Made by a program: the position numbers and the translations under genes. 64,000 nucleotides of DNA, from NCBI GenBank assembly GCA_019119815.1, contig DWWH01000025.1, positions 55,671 to 119,670 of the forward strand, given 5' to 3'. Below, in pieces: positions 1-9,677 of the stretch. Position 1 is the first letter of the stretch. Each line of letters opens with the position of its first letter. The notes beneath the pieces are model-generated. The model saw only the letters and a program-made list of their open reading frames with translations, was not told where the DNA came from and ran no database searches. Origin of the DNA: Candidatus Eisenbergiella intestinipullorum. Its GTDB lineage: Bacteria; Bacillota; Clostridia; Lachnospirales; Lachnospiraceae.

Positions 1-1
1 G

Positions 2-2419
2 AGCAGAATACGGATCAATCAGGACTGGAAGTTTATGCACGGGGATTTCCCGGAGGCCAGGGAAGCCGGATTTGACGACAGGGAGTGGTACGACATCGGG
101 ATTCCCCACTCCTTCGGCATCCCGTATTTCATGGAAAAACAGTTTTATATCGGCTATGGCTGCTATCGCAGGTGGCTGCAGGTGCAGGAGGACTGGACGG
201 ACAGGAAGCTGTATCTGGAATTCCAGGGGAGCTTTCAGGAGACGGAGGTCTACGTGAACGGAAAACCGGCGGGCAGCCATAAGGGAGGCTATACGGCATT
301 TCTGATCGAGATCACGCCCTTCGTACATCCGGGCAGGAACCTGATCTTTGTGCGGGTGAACAACCTGTGGAACGCCAGGATCGCGCCAAGGGCCGGAGAG
401 CATGTGTTCAACGGCGGCATTTACCGGGACGTGAGCCTCCTGGTAAAGGACGCCGTACATGTGGCCTGGTACGGCACCCGGGTGACGACGCCCGAGGTAT
501 CGAAGGAGAGGGCGCGGGTGGTCGTGGAGACCGAGGTGGAAAATACCGGCTGTGAGGCTGCGTCAGGGACGCTGGAATCCATCCTGCTGTTTGAGGGAAA
601 AGAGGCGGGAAGGATGAGGAGCCGCTTCGCCGTCTCGGCTGGGGAAACGGCTCTGCTGGAGCAGGAAGTCTGGCTGGAGGAGCCCAGGCTGTGGCATCCG
701 GATACGCCGCAGCTGTATACGCTGGTGAGCCGGGTATACCGGGATGAAAAGCAGGTGGACGAGCTGGAGACCGGATTTGGGATCCGGTGGTTTTCGTTCA
801 CGGCGGACCGCGGATTTTTCCTGAACGGGGAGCATTTTGAGATCCATGGCGCGAACGTGCACCAGGATCAGGCGGGCTGGGCGGATGCCGTGACCCATAC
901 GGCGATCAGAAGGGACATCGCCATGGTGAAGGAGTGCGGGATGAATTTCATCCGCGGATCTCACTATCCGCACCATCCGTATTTCGCGGAGGAATGCGAC
1001 CGTCAGGGCATCCTGTTCTGGTCCGAGAACTGCTTCTGGGGGACGGGCGGCGTCAAGGAGGAAGGCTACTGGACCGCCAGTGCATATCCGGTGAAGGAAG
1101 AGGACGAGGAGGAATTTGAGGCAAGCTGCCTGCAGACGCTTTCGGAGATGATCCGGGTCAACAGAAATCATCCCAGCATTATCGTATGGAGCATGTGCAA
1201 CGAGCCCTTTTTCTCCGATCTGGAAGTGCTTCCCAAGGCACGGGCGCTGGTAAAGAAGCTGGTGGAATACAGCCACAGGCTGGATCCTTCCCGGCCGGCG
1301 GCGGTGGGCGGCGCACAGCGGGGCGGCTTCGACGTGCTGGGAGACATCGCGGGCTACAACGGGGACGGCGCGGCGATTTTTTCCGACCCGGGCTTTCCCA
1401 ATTTCGTGTCGGAATATGGAAGCAGCGTGGAGGACCGTCCGGGAACCTTTTCCCACCGGTATCGGGATGGGGTGGAGCAGGATTATCCCTGGAGGAGCGG
1501 AAAATCCCTCTGGTGTGCCTTCCATCACGGAAGCATCCTGGGCGATATGGGGCACATGGGAATGATCGACTACTACCGGCTCCCGCTGGATACCTGGTAC
1601 TGGTACCGGGAAAACCTGGCCGGAATCCCCCGACCGGAGGTTCCCGGGAAGGGGACGCCCGCCCGGATCCGGCTGACGGCGGACCGGCTGTGCCTGAAGT
1701 GCGACGGAACGGAGGATGTGAAGATCATCGCAGAGGTCCTTGATAAAGAGGAAAAACGGATCGACTGCGATCCGCAGATCGAGCTTCGGGTGACGGAGGG
1801 ACCGGGGCGGTTCCCCACGGGGAAGACATTCGTGTTTTCTTCTGAAAAAAAGAACCTGATCCAGGGGATCGGAGCCATCACCCTCCGGCCCTTTGGAGGT
1901 GGACAGATCGTGGTGAGAGCATTCTGCGAAGGGCTTTCCTGCGATGAGCTTCGTATTTTTGCGCAGGGAGAGCCGGCTTTGGGAGAAAGAAGGGAGCTTT
2001 TGCCGCCGCCCTACGTCTGTGATGAGCCGAAGCGGAAAAAGCTGGACAATATCGCCATCAGCCGGCCGGTTTTCTGCAGCAGCGCGCAGGAAGCGCATCC
2101 GGCCCGGAATGTGACCAACGGGGATATGGAGACATTCTGGAAGCCGGAGCCGGAGGATCCGGAACGGATGGTGTTGGTGGACCTGGAGGGAACGAAGGAG
2201 ATCCGGAGCGTGGTGATCGTCTTTGCGGAGGTCACGGACGCGGACTATGAGATCCTGCTGACGGACGACAGGAAAACCTTCCGGAGTGTGTATACTTCGG
2301 AAAAAGCCAATATCGACAATTTTGTCACGGTGCATCTGCCCGGTGAAAAGACCAGGTATGTCTGCGTGCGTTTCCCGGAGCGGGCCGTCGGCATATATAA
2401 GGTGGAGGTATTCGCCTGA
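2..2419 (+). CDS. GH2 beta-galactosidase/beta-glucuronidase-like glycoside hydrolase (5' partial)
   Basis: A GH2 retaining beta-glycosidase, probably a beta-galactosidase or beta-glucuronidase acting on oligosaccharides. The frame is open from base 2 (it reads SRIRINQDWKF before the first internal Met at 35), so the true start lies just upstream of the window. Counting from that Met, the order is an N-terminal jelly-roll sugar-binding domain, an immunoglobulin-like domain, the TIM barrel and a C-terminal discoidin-like (F5/8 type C) domain at about 670-794. The acid/base Glu is visible in WSMCNEP (about 390) and the nucleophile Glu in FVSEYGSS (about 460). I see no secretion signal in the visible part. 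It heads a co-directional block with the GH36 gene 16 bases downstream. The substrate is not decided by sequence alone. Confidence 0.88.
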   Translation, partial: SRIRINQDWKFMHGDFPEAREAGFDDREWYDIGIPHSFGIPYFMEKQFYIGYGCYRRWLQVQEDWTDRKLYLEFQGSFQETEVYVNGKPAGSHKGGYTAFLIEITPFVHPGRNLIFVRVNNLWNARIAPRAGEHVFNGGIYRDVSLLVKDAVHVAWYGTRVTTPEVSKERARVVVETEVENTGCEAASGTLESILLFEGKEAGRMRSRFAVSAGETALLEQEVWLEEPRLWHPDTPQLYTLVSRVYRDEKQVDELETGFGIRWFSFTADRGFFLNGEHFEIHGANVHQDQAGWADAVTHTAIRRDIAMVKECGMNFIRGSHYPHHPYFAEECDRQGILFWSENCFWGTGGVKEEGYWTASAYPVKEEDEEEFEASCLQTLSEMIRVNRNHPSIIVWSMCNEPFFSDLEVLPKARALVKKLVEYSHRLDPSRPAAVGGAQRGGFDVLGDIAGYNGDGAAIFSDPGFPNFVSEYGSSVEDRPGTFSHRYRDGVEQDYPWRSGKSLWCAFHHGSILGDMGHMGMIDYYRLPLDTWYWYRENLAGIPRPEVPGKGTPARIRLTADRLCLKCDGTEDVKIIAEVLDKEEKRIDCDPQIELRVTEGPGRFPTGKTFVFSSEKKNLIQGIGAITLRPFGGGQIVVRAFCEGLSCDELRIFAQGEPALGERRELLPPPYVCDEPKRKKLDNIAISRPVFCSSAQEAHPARNVTNGDMETFWKPEPEDPERMVLVDLEGTKEIRSVVIVFAEVTDADYEILLTDDRKTFRSVYTSEKANIDNFVTVHLPGEKTRYVCVRFPERAVGIYKVEVFA

Positions 2420-2435
2420 GAACAAAGGCCGAAGG

Positions 2436-4574
2436 ATGACGGAAAAGAGAATCACGATGAAAGAAATCTATGCAAAATATCAGTGCGGGGACATGAGCGC
2501 CCTTTATCTGCGGGATACGGAAAAGAATACGGTGGGGCTGACGCTTCTGCCGGAAGCGCTGGCGGATCAGGCCGTACCGGAGGGCTGGTGGAACATTGAG
2601 CCTGCGGTGCAGCTCAAGCTGATCGGAGACGGCTATGCGCAGGGCTTCGCACAGGGGCATTCCATGCGAAATTCCGATTCCACCCGGTCCCTTCGCTTCC
2701 GGGAACAGCGGGCGGAAAAAAAGGAGGACGGGCTGCGCGTGGTAACGGTGCTGGCAGACGAGCGGGTGGAAGCCAGGCATTATCTGGAATACCGGGACGG
2801 AACGAAGTATCTGCGGATGTACAGCGAGGTGACGGCGCTTTCCGACATCGGGCTGGAAATGCTCTCTTCCTACAACCTGTGCGGCTTTTCCTGCGTGGGA
2901 GAGGGGCTTCGGACACAGGACTTCATCCTGCACCGGATGCAGAGCAAATGGAGCATGGAGGGCAGGCTGGAGAGCGAGGCTTTTCCCGATCTGAATCTGG
3001 AGCCTTCCTGGCTTCGGATCGGAGCGGGCAGCCTGCGCTTCGGACAGGTGGGTTCCATGCCGGTGCGCCGGTACTTTCCATGGATGGTGGCTGAGGATCG
3101 CGCCTTCGGCTACGGCATCGGGCTCCAGCTCTGCAATCCCGGCTCCTGGCAGATGGAGGTCTATAATATCGATGAAAGGATCTCCCTTTCCGGAGGGCTG
3201 GCGGACCGGGAATTCGGCCATTGGGTGAAAAATCTGAAAAGGGGAGAGGTATTCCGGACGCCGGAAGCCATCGCGACGGTGGCAGCAGAGGATGTGGACG
3301 GGATCAGCCACCGTCTGACCCGGGCGCAGGAAGAGAACCTGTTAAAGGTTCCGGAACCGGAAAGGGATCTTCCGGTCATTTTCAACGAATACTGCACCAG
3401 CTGGGGAACGCCGTCCGAGGAGGAGATGCTGAGCTTGATCGAAAGCCTGAAGGGACATTCGATCCGTTACTGCGTAATGGATGCAGGATGGTTTGTCAAA
3501 AAGGGACAGGACTGGTCCAGCATCGGCGACTGGGAGGTAAACGAGGAGCTGTTCCCCCACGGGCTGCGGTTCCTGGCGGACCGGATCCGGGAGGCGGGGA
3601 TGATCCCCGGCATCTGGTTTGAAATGGAAAATGTGGGAGCCGGCTCGAAAGCGTTTGGAAAAGAGGAATGGCTCCTGACCCGGGACGGCTGTCCTTTGCA
3701 GGTGGGGCCGAGGCGCTTCCTGGATTTTCGTAAGAAAGAGGTACAGGACTATCTGGCAGAAAGAGTGATCGATCAGCTGCGCAGCTGGAACATGGGATAC
3801 CTGAAGGTGGACTACAACGACAACATCGGGATCGGCTGTGACGGAGCGGAATCCCAGGGCGAGGGACTGCGGCAGCATCTGGAAGGGGTGCAGGAATTCT
3901 GGAGGAAACTGCGCCGGGAGCTTCCGGAGCTGGTGATCGAAAACTGCTCCTCCGGCGGGCACCGGCTGGAGCCCTCCATGCAGGCTCTTGCTTCCATGGC
4001 CTCCTTTTCCGATGCGCATGAGTGCGAGATCATCCCCATCCTGGCGGCAAACGTGACACGGGCGATCCTGCCGGCTCAGAGTCAGATCTGGGCGGTGCTG
4101 CGCAGCAAAGATACCGAAAAGCGGCTTTACTATTCTCTCTGCAATACCTTCCTCGGACGCATGTGCCTGTCGGGGGACGTTCGGGAGCTGGAGGACTGGC
4201 AGTGGAAGGCCGTGGACGAGGCGATCCGTTTTTATGAGCGGTGTGCGCCGCTCATCCGGTCCGGGCGCAGCTACAGACAGGGGCCCCGCGTCAGGGACTA
4301 TAACCATCCCGCAGGCTGGCAGGCGGTATGCAGAGTGAACGGAGAGAGCGGCCAGATGCTGGTGGTGTTTCACCGCTTCCATGACAGCGGGGAGGAAACC
4401 GCAATCCGGCTGCCTGCCGGGGAAGGCGAAGCATGGGAGCTGAAGGAGGCCTTCCACAGAAACGGGATCCGGGAACGGCTGGAAGGAAACCGCCTGACGG
4501 CGCAGGGCCTTCAGGATTTCGATGCGGCGGTATGGCTTCTGCAGAAAAAAACGGAGAAAGAATCCGGAATGTGA
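2436..4574 (+). CDS. GH36 alpha-galactosidase
   Basis: Releases alpha-linked galactose (raffinose-family sugars, galactomannan side chains or host glycans). The 712-residue length and lack of a signal peptide fit cytoplasmic GH36 enzymes. The N-terminal beta-sandwich is followed by a TIM barrel with CVMDAGWF. The nucleophile is Asp459 in LKVDYN and the acid/base is Asp526 in SFSDAHE, both intact; the NCSSGGHR substrate-binding loop is also present. I chose ATG 2436, 16 bases after the GH2 stop; ATG 2457, with GGAAAAG upstream, is an alternative. The frame is open further upstream inside the GH2 gene, but those starts would overlap it heavily. It is probably co-transcribed with GH2 and GH43. 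Confidence 0.9.
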   Translation: MTEKRITMKEIYAKYQCGDMSALYLRDTEKNTVGLTLLPEALADQAVPEGWWNIEPAVQLKLIGDGYAQGFAQGHSMRNSDSTRSLRFREQRAEKKEDGLRVVTVLADERVEARHYLEYRDGTKYLRMYSEVTALSDIGLEMLSSYNLCGFSCVGEGLRTQDFILHRMQSKWSMEGRLESEAFPDLNLEPSWLRIGAGSLRFGQVGSMPVRRYFPWMVAEDRAFGYGIGLQLCNPGSWQMEVYNIDERISLSGGLADREFGHWVKNLKRGEVFRTPEAIATVAAEDVDGISHRLTRAQEENLLKVPEPERDLPVIFNEYCTSWGTPSEEEMLSLIESLKGHSIRYCVMDAGWFVKKGQDWSSIGDWEVNEELFPHGLRFLADRIREAGMIPGIWFEMENVGAGSKAFGKEEWLLTRDGCPLQVGPRRFLDFRKKEVQDYLAERVIDQLRSWNMGYLKVDYNDNIGIGCDGAESQGEGLRQHLEGVQEFWRKLRRELPELVIENCSSGGHRLEPSMQALASMASFSDAHECEIIPILAANVTRAILPAQSQIWAVLRSKDTEKRLYYSLCNTFLGRMCLSGDVRELEDWQWKAVDEAIRFYERCAPLIRSGRSYRQGPRVRDYNHPAGWQAVCRVNGESGQMLVVFHRFHDSGEETAIRLPAGEGEAWELKEAFHRNGIRERLEGNRLTAQGLQDFDAAVWLLQKKTEKESGM

Positions 4575-4580
4575 TATAAT
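4572..4580 (+). promoter_or_regulatory. possible extended -10 promoter before GH43
   Basis: TGATATAAT (an extended -10, TGn-TATAAT) overlaps the GH36 stop codon, 24 bases before the GH43 start. There is no good -35. It could let the downstream genes be transcribed independently of the GH2-GH36 genes. Confidence 0.35.
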
Positions 4581-4603
4581 CATGAAAAAAGGAGAAAAAG
4601 AAA

Positions 4604-6025
4604 ATGGCAAAAACAAAGCTGGCAATGAATCCCTATCTGCCCTCCTGGGAATATATCCCGGACGGCGAACCTTATGTTTTTGACGGGAGAGTTTATGTAT
4701 ACGGCTCCCATGACTTTTTCCGCGGGAACGCCTACTGCCTGGGCGATTATGTGTGCTGGTCCGCGCCGGTGGACGACCTGGGGAACTGGCGCTGCGAGGG
4801 CGTGATCTATGAAAAGACGCAGGATCCCTTCAATCCGGACGGACACATGTGCCTGTACGCGCCGGATGTGACCGTTGGCCCGGACGGAAGATATTATCTG
4901 TATTATGTGCTGGATAAGGTATCGGTGGTATCTGTGGCGGTCTGCGACACTCCTGCGGGGAAATATGAATTTTACGGCTATGTTCATTATGCGGACGGCA
5001 CCAGACTGGGAGAAAGAGAGGGAGACGAGCCGCAGTTTGATCCCGGTGTGCTGACGGAAGGGGATCGGACCTATCTGTATACCGGCTTCTGCGCCGTCGG
5101 GGACAAATCCAGAAGCGGCGCGATGGGAACCGTCCTGGGAAAGGATATGCTGACCATCGTAGAGGAGCCGGTGATCATAGCTCCCAGCGAGCCCTACAGC
5201 AAGGGAAGCGGCTACGAAGGCCATGAGTTCTTTGAGGCTCCCTCGATCCGGAAGAGAGGCGATACCTATTATTTTGTGTACTCCTCCATCGTGATGCACG
5301 AGCTGTGCTATGCCACCAGCAAGGATCCCATGAGCGGCTTTGTCTATGGCGGCGTCATCATCAGCAACTGCGACCTGCATATCGACACCTATAAGCCTGC
5401 CGACAAGCCCATGTATTACGGGGCCAACAATCACGGAAGCATCGTGGAGATCGAAGGGGACTGGTTTATTTTCTACCACCGGCATACGGAGGGCATCAAT
5501 TTCTGCAGACAGGGCTGCATGGAGCAGATTTCCTTTACCCGGGACGGACGGATCCCTCAGGTGGAGATGACCTCCTGCGGCGGCAATCACGGTCCGCTGC
5601 CGGGAAAAGGAGAGTATGAAGCCTATCATGCCTGCAATCTGTTCTGCAGGACGGAGGCGGTATATACCGGAGAGGCGGGCTTCTGGATGGACAACCGCTT
5701 CCCCAAGATCACTCAGGACGGCGGTGACGGGGATGAGCGGCCGGGCTTTATCGCCAATATGAGAGACGGCGCCAATGCGGGCTTCAAGTATTTTGACTGT
5801 AAAGGCGTAAAACGGGTATCCATCCGGGTGCGCGGCTACTGCAAGGGAGAATTCCATGTTAAGACTGCATGGGACGGCCCTTCTCTGGGAAGCATCCCGG
5901 TGGTATTTTCCAATATCTGGAAGGAGTATACTGCCGAGATCGCCATTCCGGACGGCGTGCATGCCCTGTATTTTGAATATCAGGGAAGCGGCGGCGCAAG
6001 CCTGGCGTCCTTTAAGCTGGAGTAA
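4604..6025 (+). CDS. GH43 family glycosidase with C-terminal carbohydrate-binding domain
   Basis: A GH43 five-bladed propeller enzyme (beta-xylosidase/alpha-arabinofuranosidase type), 473 residues with no signal peptide. The three catalytic acids can be placed: the base Asp20 in IPDGEPY, the pKa-modulating Asp88 in YAPDV and the acid Glu211 in FFEAPSI. The last ~130 residues form a beta-sandwich resembling a CBM6-like domain. AAGGAG lies 10 bases before the ATG. The position between GH36 and GH31 suggests one plant-oligosaccharide gene set, but GH43 members also include galactan- and arabinan-active enzymes, so specificity is open. Confidence 0.85.
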   Translation: MAKTKLAMNPYLPSWEYIPDGEPYVFDGRVYVYGSHDFFRGNAYCLGDYVCWSAPVDDLGNWRCEGVIYEKTQDPFNPDGHMCLYAPDVTVGPDGRYYLYYVLDKVSVVSVAVCDTPAGKYEFYGYVHYADGTRLGEREGDEPQFDPGVLTEGDRTYLYTGFCAVGDKSRSGAMGTVLGKDMLTIVEEPVIIAPSEPYSKGSGYEGHEFFEAPSIRKRGDTYYFVYSSIVMHELCYATSKDPMSGFVYGGVIISNCDLHIDTYKPADKPMYYGANNHGSIVEIEGDWFIFYHRHTEGINFCRQGCMEQISFTRDGRIPQVEMTSCGGNHGPLPGKGEYEAYHACNLFCRTEAVYTGEAGFWMDNRFPKITQDGGDGDERPGFIANMRDGANAGFKYFDCKGVKRVSIRVRGYCKGEFHVKTAWDGPSLGSIPVVFSNIWKEYTAEIAIPDGVHALYFEYQGSGGASLASFKLE

Positions 6026-6056
6026 AGGGGCTGTATCGGACGAGGAGGTGCTGGCT

Positions 6057-6848
6057 GTGAAAAAGGGGAGCATTTTTTTGCTGCTTTTGTGTATCTGCCT
6101 GCTTTTGACGGCGGGCTGCGGCGCAGGGAGCGGGGGAGAGCCGGAGCGCGCACAGGGGACGGAAAGCGTGGAAGAAACGGAGCGCGCACAGGGGACGGAA
6201 AGCGCGGAAGAAACGGATCAGGCGGACGGGACGGAAGCGCTTGCCATCTATTTTTTCCATGACACCGCCTGCGGATCGTGCGACGGGACGAAGGAATTCC
6301 GGGAGATCATTTCGGAGCAGCTTTACCCGTACGAAAAGGCGCGTCCCTACCGCCTGAATGTGAAGAACGTTTTCAAAAGCGAGGAGCGCAGCCGGGCGGA
6401 GGAGATCCTGGCGGAGCAGGGGCTTACGATGCAGGAGGTCTCTTTCCCGATGATGCTGATCAACGGGAAAGTATATGAAGGGCTCGATGAGATCGCGGCC
6501 AATATCCAGAAGGAATATTTTGCGGGCATGGTTTCGGAGGCGGTCTATTTTTACCGGGAGGACTGCCCGGAGTGCATCGGCCTGTCCGCCTTCCTGGACA
6601 GCCTGCCGGAGACGGTGAAGGTGGGCAGCGTTTCCGTGCCGGTGGCGCTGCAGCGCTTCAACTCCCGTGAGGGGGACAACGGGGACCGGATCAGAGCGCT
6701 GTTTGACGCTTATCAGGTGCCTGAGGAGGATCAGATGGTGCCCATCGTATTTGTGGGCGACCGTTATCTTGCAGGGGCGGAGGAAATCGAAGAAAACCTC
6801 ATTCCCTATCTGGAAGCCGGGTACGGACTGAAGGAAACGGAAGAATAA
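6057..6848 (+). CDS. lipoprotein with two CxxC (thioredoxin-like) motifs
   Basis: A predicted lipoprotein of 263 residues. The start is GTG 6057, preceded by GAGGAGG at 8-base spacing. The hydrophobic signal ends in a lipobox (LTAGC, Cys about 21). A short acidic linker contains a 12-residue tandem duplication. Two thiol motifs follow: CGSC inside FHDTACGSCDG and CPEC inside YREDCPECIG. Each is followed by sequence compatible with a thioredoxin-like fold, so this may be a two-domain thiol-disulfide protein at the membrane. It sits between GH43 and GH31 genes, where no redox protein would be expected. I do not recognise a named family; the redox role is inferred from the motifs. Confidence 0.75.
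   Translation: MKKGSIFLLLLCICLLLTAGCGAGSGGEPERAQGTESVEETERAQGTESAEETDQADGTEALAIYFFHDTACGSCDGTKEFREIISEQLYPYEKARPYRLNVKNVFKSEERSRAEEILAEQGLTMQEVSFPMMLINGKVYEGLDEIAANIQKEYFAGMVSEAVYFYREDCPECIGLSAFLDSLPETVKVGSVSVPVALQRFNSREGDNGDRIRALFDAYQVPEEDQMVPIVFVGDRYLAGAEEIEENLIPYLEAGYGLKETEE
6144..6215 (+). repeat. 36-bp tandem duplication inside the lipoprotein linker
   Basis: Two adjacent 36-base copies differ at one base and encode ERAQGTES[V/A]EET twice. The duplication is in frame and lengthens the linker between the lipid anchor and the first CxxC domain. Confidence 0.85.
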
Positions 6849-6855
6849 GAGAGGC

Positions 6856-6899
6856 GGAAGCGCGGCCCGTTTTGCCAAAGAAGGAAGGGCGGGCCGCTT
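6856..6899 (+). other. GC-rich hairpin directly before the GH31 Shine-Dalgarno
   Basis: GAAGCGCGGCCCG (6856-6868) pairs with CGGGCCGCTTC (6889-6899) apart from a bulge. The SD AGGAGG starts at 6901. There is no T-tract, so it looks like an intercistronic mRNA structure rather than a terminator. Confidence 0.55.
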
Positions 6900-6914
6900 C
6901 AGGAGGAAGGGTAT

Positions 6915-9293
6915 ATGCTTACAGTTGAGGCAAAAAAGAGAGACGGGATCGTATCGGCGGCCAGAGAAGGGGACGCCCTGCTGCTTCGGACGCAGCTGGG
7001 AATGCTGCGGCTGGAACCGAAGCGGGCCGATGTGATCCGCATCCGCTATACGCGCCGGGAGACGTTTGCAGAGCAGACCGGGATCGGGATCAGCGAGAAC
7101 CGGGGCTTTGCGGATTGGAGCTTTGCGGAAACAGAAAAGGAGATCGAGGTAACGACGGACAGGCTCAGACTTTCCGTCTCCCGTTCTGATGCGGCGGTCC
7201 GCTATTTCGATGCGGACGGGAGGCTGCTCCTTTCGGAGCGGGCCAAGGACCCGAGGGAGCTGGAGGAATTCGATTCCTGCCGCATCCCGGAGGGCGGGGA
7301 CGCCGGAGTGGAGGAGGTCGTCACCGCAGACGGGGTGAAAAAGATGGTGAACCAGATACGGACGGAAGCCGTAAAGAAGCTGTACCATACCAGGCTGCAC
7401 CTTATTTTTCAGGAGAAGGAGTGTCTGTACGGCCTGGGACAGGCCGAGGAAGGGGCGCTGAACCTGCGCGGCACTGTGCAGTATCTGCATCAGGCCAACC
7501 GCAAGATCGCCGTTCCCTTTTTGGTTTCCAGCCTGAATTACGGTCTTCTGTTTGCCACCGGAAGCCCGGCGATCTTTCAGGACACCCAGTACGGATCTTA
7601 TTTTTATACGGAAGCGGATCCGGAAATGGATTACTATTTCATCGCGGGAGAAAATCTGGACCGGGTGATCGACGGCTATCGTTATCTGACCGGAAGGGCC
7701 GCGCTTCTGCCGCAGTGGGCCTATGGCTACATCCAGTCCCAGGAGCGTTACGAAACGCAGGAGGAGATCCTTTCGGTCGCGGAGGGCTACCGGCAGAGGG
7801 GGCTGGGGTTGGACGCCCTGGTCCTGGACTGGCTTTCCTGGGAGGACGGAAAGTGGGGACAGAAATCCTTTGACAGGAAGCGGTTCCCCGATGTAGGGGC
7901 CATGACGGACAGCCTCCATGAAAAAGGCGTTCATTTTATGATCTCCATCTGGCCGAATATGAGCGAAACCTGCGAGAACTATCAGGAATTCAGGGAGCGG
8001 GGGATGCTCCTTCCCGCAAGCGATGTCTACGACGCCTTCCGGGAGGATGCGAGAAAGCTCTACTGGAAGCAGGTTCAGGAGGGACTGTTCCGGTACGGTG
8101 TGGACGCATGGTGGTGCGATTCCAGCGAACCCTTTACGCCGGAATGGGCGAGGATGGTGAAGCCGGAGCCGGGAGAGATGTATGCGGACTTTGTCCGGGA
8201 GGCGGGGCTTCGGATCCCGGAGGAATTCTGCAATGCCTACGGTCTGGTGCATGCACAGGCCATTTATGAGGGACAGCGCAGCTCCGGCTCCCCCAAGCGG
8301 GTGGCGAACCTGACGAGAAACGGCTACACCGGACAGCAGCGCTATGGAACCATCCTCTGGTCCGGAGACATCGAGGCCTCCTGGGACAGATACCGCAGGC
8401 AGATCGCGGCGGGGCTGAACTTCTGTGCGGCGGGACTTCCCTACTGGACCCTGGACATCGGCGCTTTTTTCGTAAAAAGAGGACAGCCCTGGTATTGGAC
8501 CGGAGACTATGAAAAGGGAATGGAGGATTTGGGCTATCAGGAGCTGTATACCAGATGGTTCCAGTACGGCGCCTTCCTGCCGGTATTTCGGGGCCATGGA
8601 ACCGATGTGCGCCGGGAAATGTGGATGTTAAACGGTCCGGATAACTGCTTCTACGACGCCGTCGTGAAGGCGAGCCGGCTCCGCTACCGGCTGATGCCAT
8701 ACATTTATTCCCTGGCGGGAGCCGTGTGGAAAGAAAACGCCTCCATCATGCGCCTGCTGGCTTTTGACTTCCCTTCCGATGAAAAGGCGTGTGTCTGCGG
8801 GGACCAGTATCTGTTCGGGAAAAGCCTGATGGTCTGCCCGGTCACGGAGCCGATGTATTTTGAAACGGACAGCGTGCCGCTGGAGGGAAAGCCCAAAACG
8901 AGGACGGTCTATCTTCCCTCCGGCACGGACTGGTATGATTTCCATACCGGCAGGCGTTATGCGGGCGGCCAGACCATAGAGGCGGACGCTCCCATCGACC
9001 GGATCCCGCTGTATGTGAGGGCGGGAAGCATCCTGCCTGTGGCCGGACAGCCCGGCGGAAATGTGAAGGAAACGCTGGCCGGGGACGTGACCCTGCTGGT
9101 CTATCCCGGTGCGGATGCATCCTTTACCCTGTATGAGGATGCGGGAGACGGGTATGATTATGAAAACGGCGAGTATGCGACGGTGCGGGCTGTATGGAAG
9201 GAGGAGACCGGGGAATGTATTCTGGAAGAACCCCAGTCCCCCGCAGGATGGTGCGGATCCCACAGAACATACAGATGGGAAGTGATCGGATGA
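6915..9293 (+). CDS. GH31 alpha-xylosidase/alpha-glucosidase
   Basis: A GH31 retaining alpha-glycosidase of 792 residues, close in layout to YicI-type alpha-xylosidases. It has an N-terminal beta-sandwich, a catalytic barrel, and C-terminal beta domains with the VYLPSGTDWYDF segment typical of the family. The nucleophile is Asp402 in WWCDSSEPF and the acid/base is Asp485 in SGDIEASWD. There is no signal peptide, so it should act on imported oligosaccharides. ATG 6915 has AGGAGG 8 bases upstream. It is the last gene of the block: about 580 non-coding bases follow. Xyloside specificity is likely from the YicI-like motif context but not proven. Confidence 0.88.
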   Translation: MLTVEAKKRDGIVSAAREGDALLLRTQLGMLRLEPKRADVIRIRYTRRETFAEQTGIGISENRGFADWSFAETEKEIEVTTDRLRLSVSRSDAAVRYFDADGRLLLSERAKDPRELEEFDSCRIPEGGDAGVEEVVTADGVKKMVNQIRTEAVKKLYHTRLHLIFQEKECLYGLGQAEEGALNLRGTVQYLHQANRKIAVPFLVSSLNYGLLFATGSPAIFQDTQYGSYFYTEADPEMDYYFIAGENLDRVIDGYRYLTGRAALLPQWAYGYIQSQERYETQEEILSVAEGYRQRGLGLDALVLDWLSWEDGKWGQKSFDRKRFPDVGAMTDSLHEKGVHFMISIWPNMSETCENYQEFRERGMLLPASDVYDAFREDARKLYWKQVQEGLFRYGVDAWWCDSSEPFTPEWARMVKPEPGEMYADFVREAGLRIPEEFCNAYGLVHAQAIYEGQRSSGSPKRVANLTRNGYTGQQRYGTILWSGDIEASWDRYRRQIAAGLNFCAAGLPYWTLDIGAFFVKRGQPWYWTGDYEKGMEDLGYQELYTRWFQYGAFLPVFRGHGTDVRREMWMLNGPDNCFYDAVVKASRLRYRLMPYIYSLAGAVWKENASIMRLLAFDFPSDEKACVCGDQYLFGKSLMVCPVTEPMYFETDSVPLEGKPKTRTVYLPSGTDWYDFHTGRRYAGGQTIEADAPIDRIPLYVRAGSILPVAGQPGGNVKETLAGDVTLLVYPGADASFTLYEDAGDGYDYENGEYATVRAVWKEETGECILEEPQSPAGWCGSHRTYRWEVIG

Positions 9294-9677
9294 CCCAGGT
9301 CCCGCTTCCCGCCGCCCGGAAGGACGGCAGGAGCGGCCGGGGAGGGCGCAGCGGAAGGAACGGCTGCCTTCTCCTGCCGGTTTTCGGGAAAAGGAATGAA
9401 TGAGGGCCGAAAAAGAGACAAGGCTGAAAAGAGCAAAACAGCCGCAGGCAAAGCAGGATGGCAGATTCGTCCGGGCTTTGCCTGCGGCTGTTTTGCTGGT
9501 GCGCCTGGCGGAGAAACGGCGCATCGTAATCCGCTCTGCCATTCCGGAGCGTCTGCGGCGACGGACGGGCCGGGGGCGTGTCGTAACGCTTTTCTTACGT
9601 GCCGGTCACTTGCTGAACGGCACTGGCCGGAACCGCAACACAGGCGGAACCATAACAAAACACGGTATAAAAACCAT
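9294..9677. other. non-coding gap with a 23-bp perfect inverted repeat
   Basis: No convincing gene. Arms at 9432-9454 and 9475-9497 are perfectly complementary over 23 bases with a 20-base loop. The outer part is AAAAC/GTTTT, so each strand reads a GC-rich stem ending in T residues, as in a bidirectional terminator. At 9540-9552 lies CATTCCGGAGCGT, the reverse complement of the SD-adjacent motif of the leader elements described below, here inverted relative to hisS. Confidence 0.6.

Noticed and set aside
563..8597. Long antisense frames opposite the glycosidase genes (up to about 860 codons)
   Set aside because: They lie opposite well-supported GH genes, have no SD, show no family motifs and are Arg/Pro/His/Leu-rich, as expected for the complement of high-GC coding DNA.
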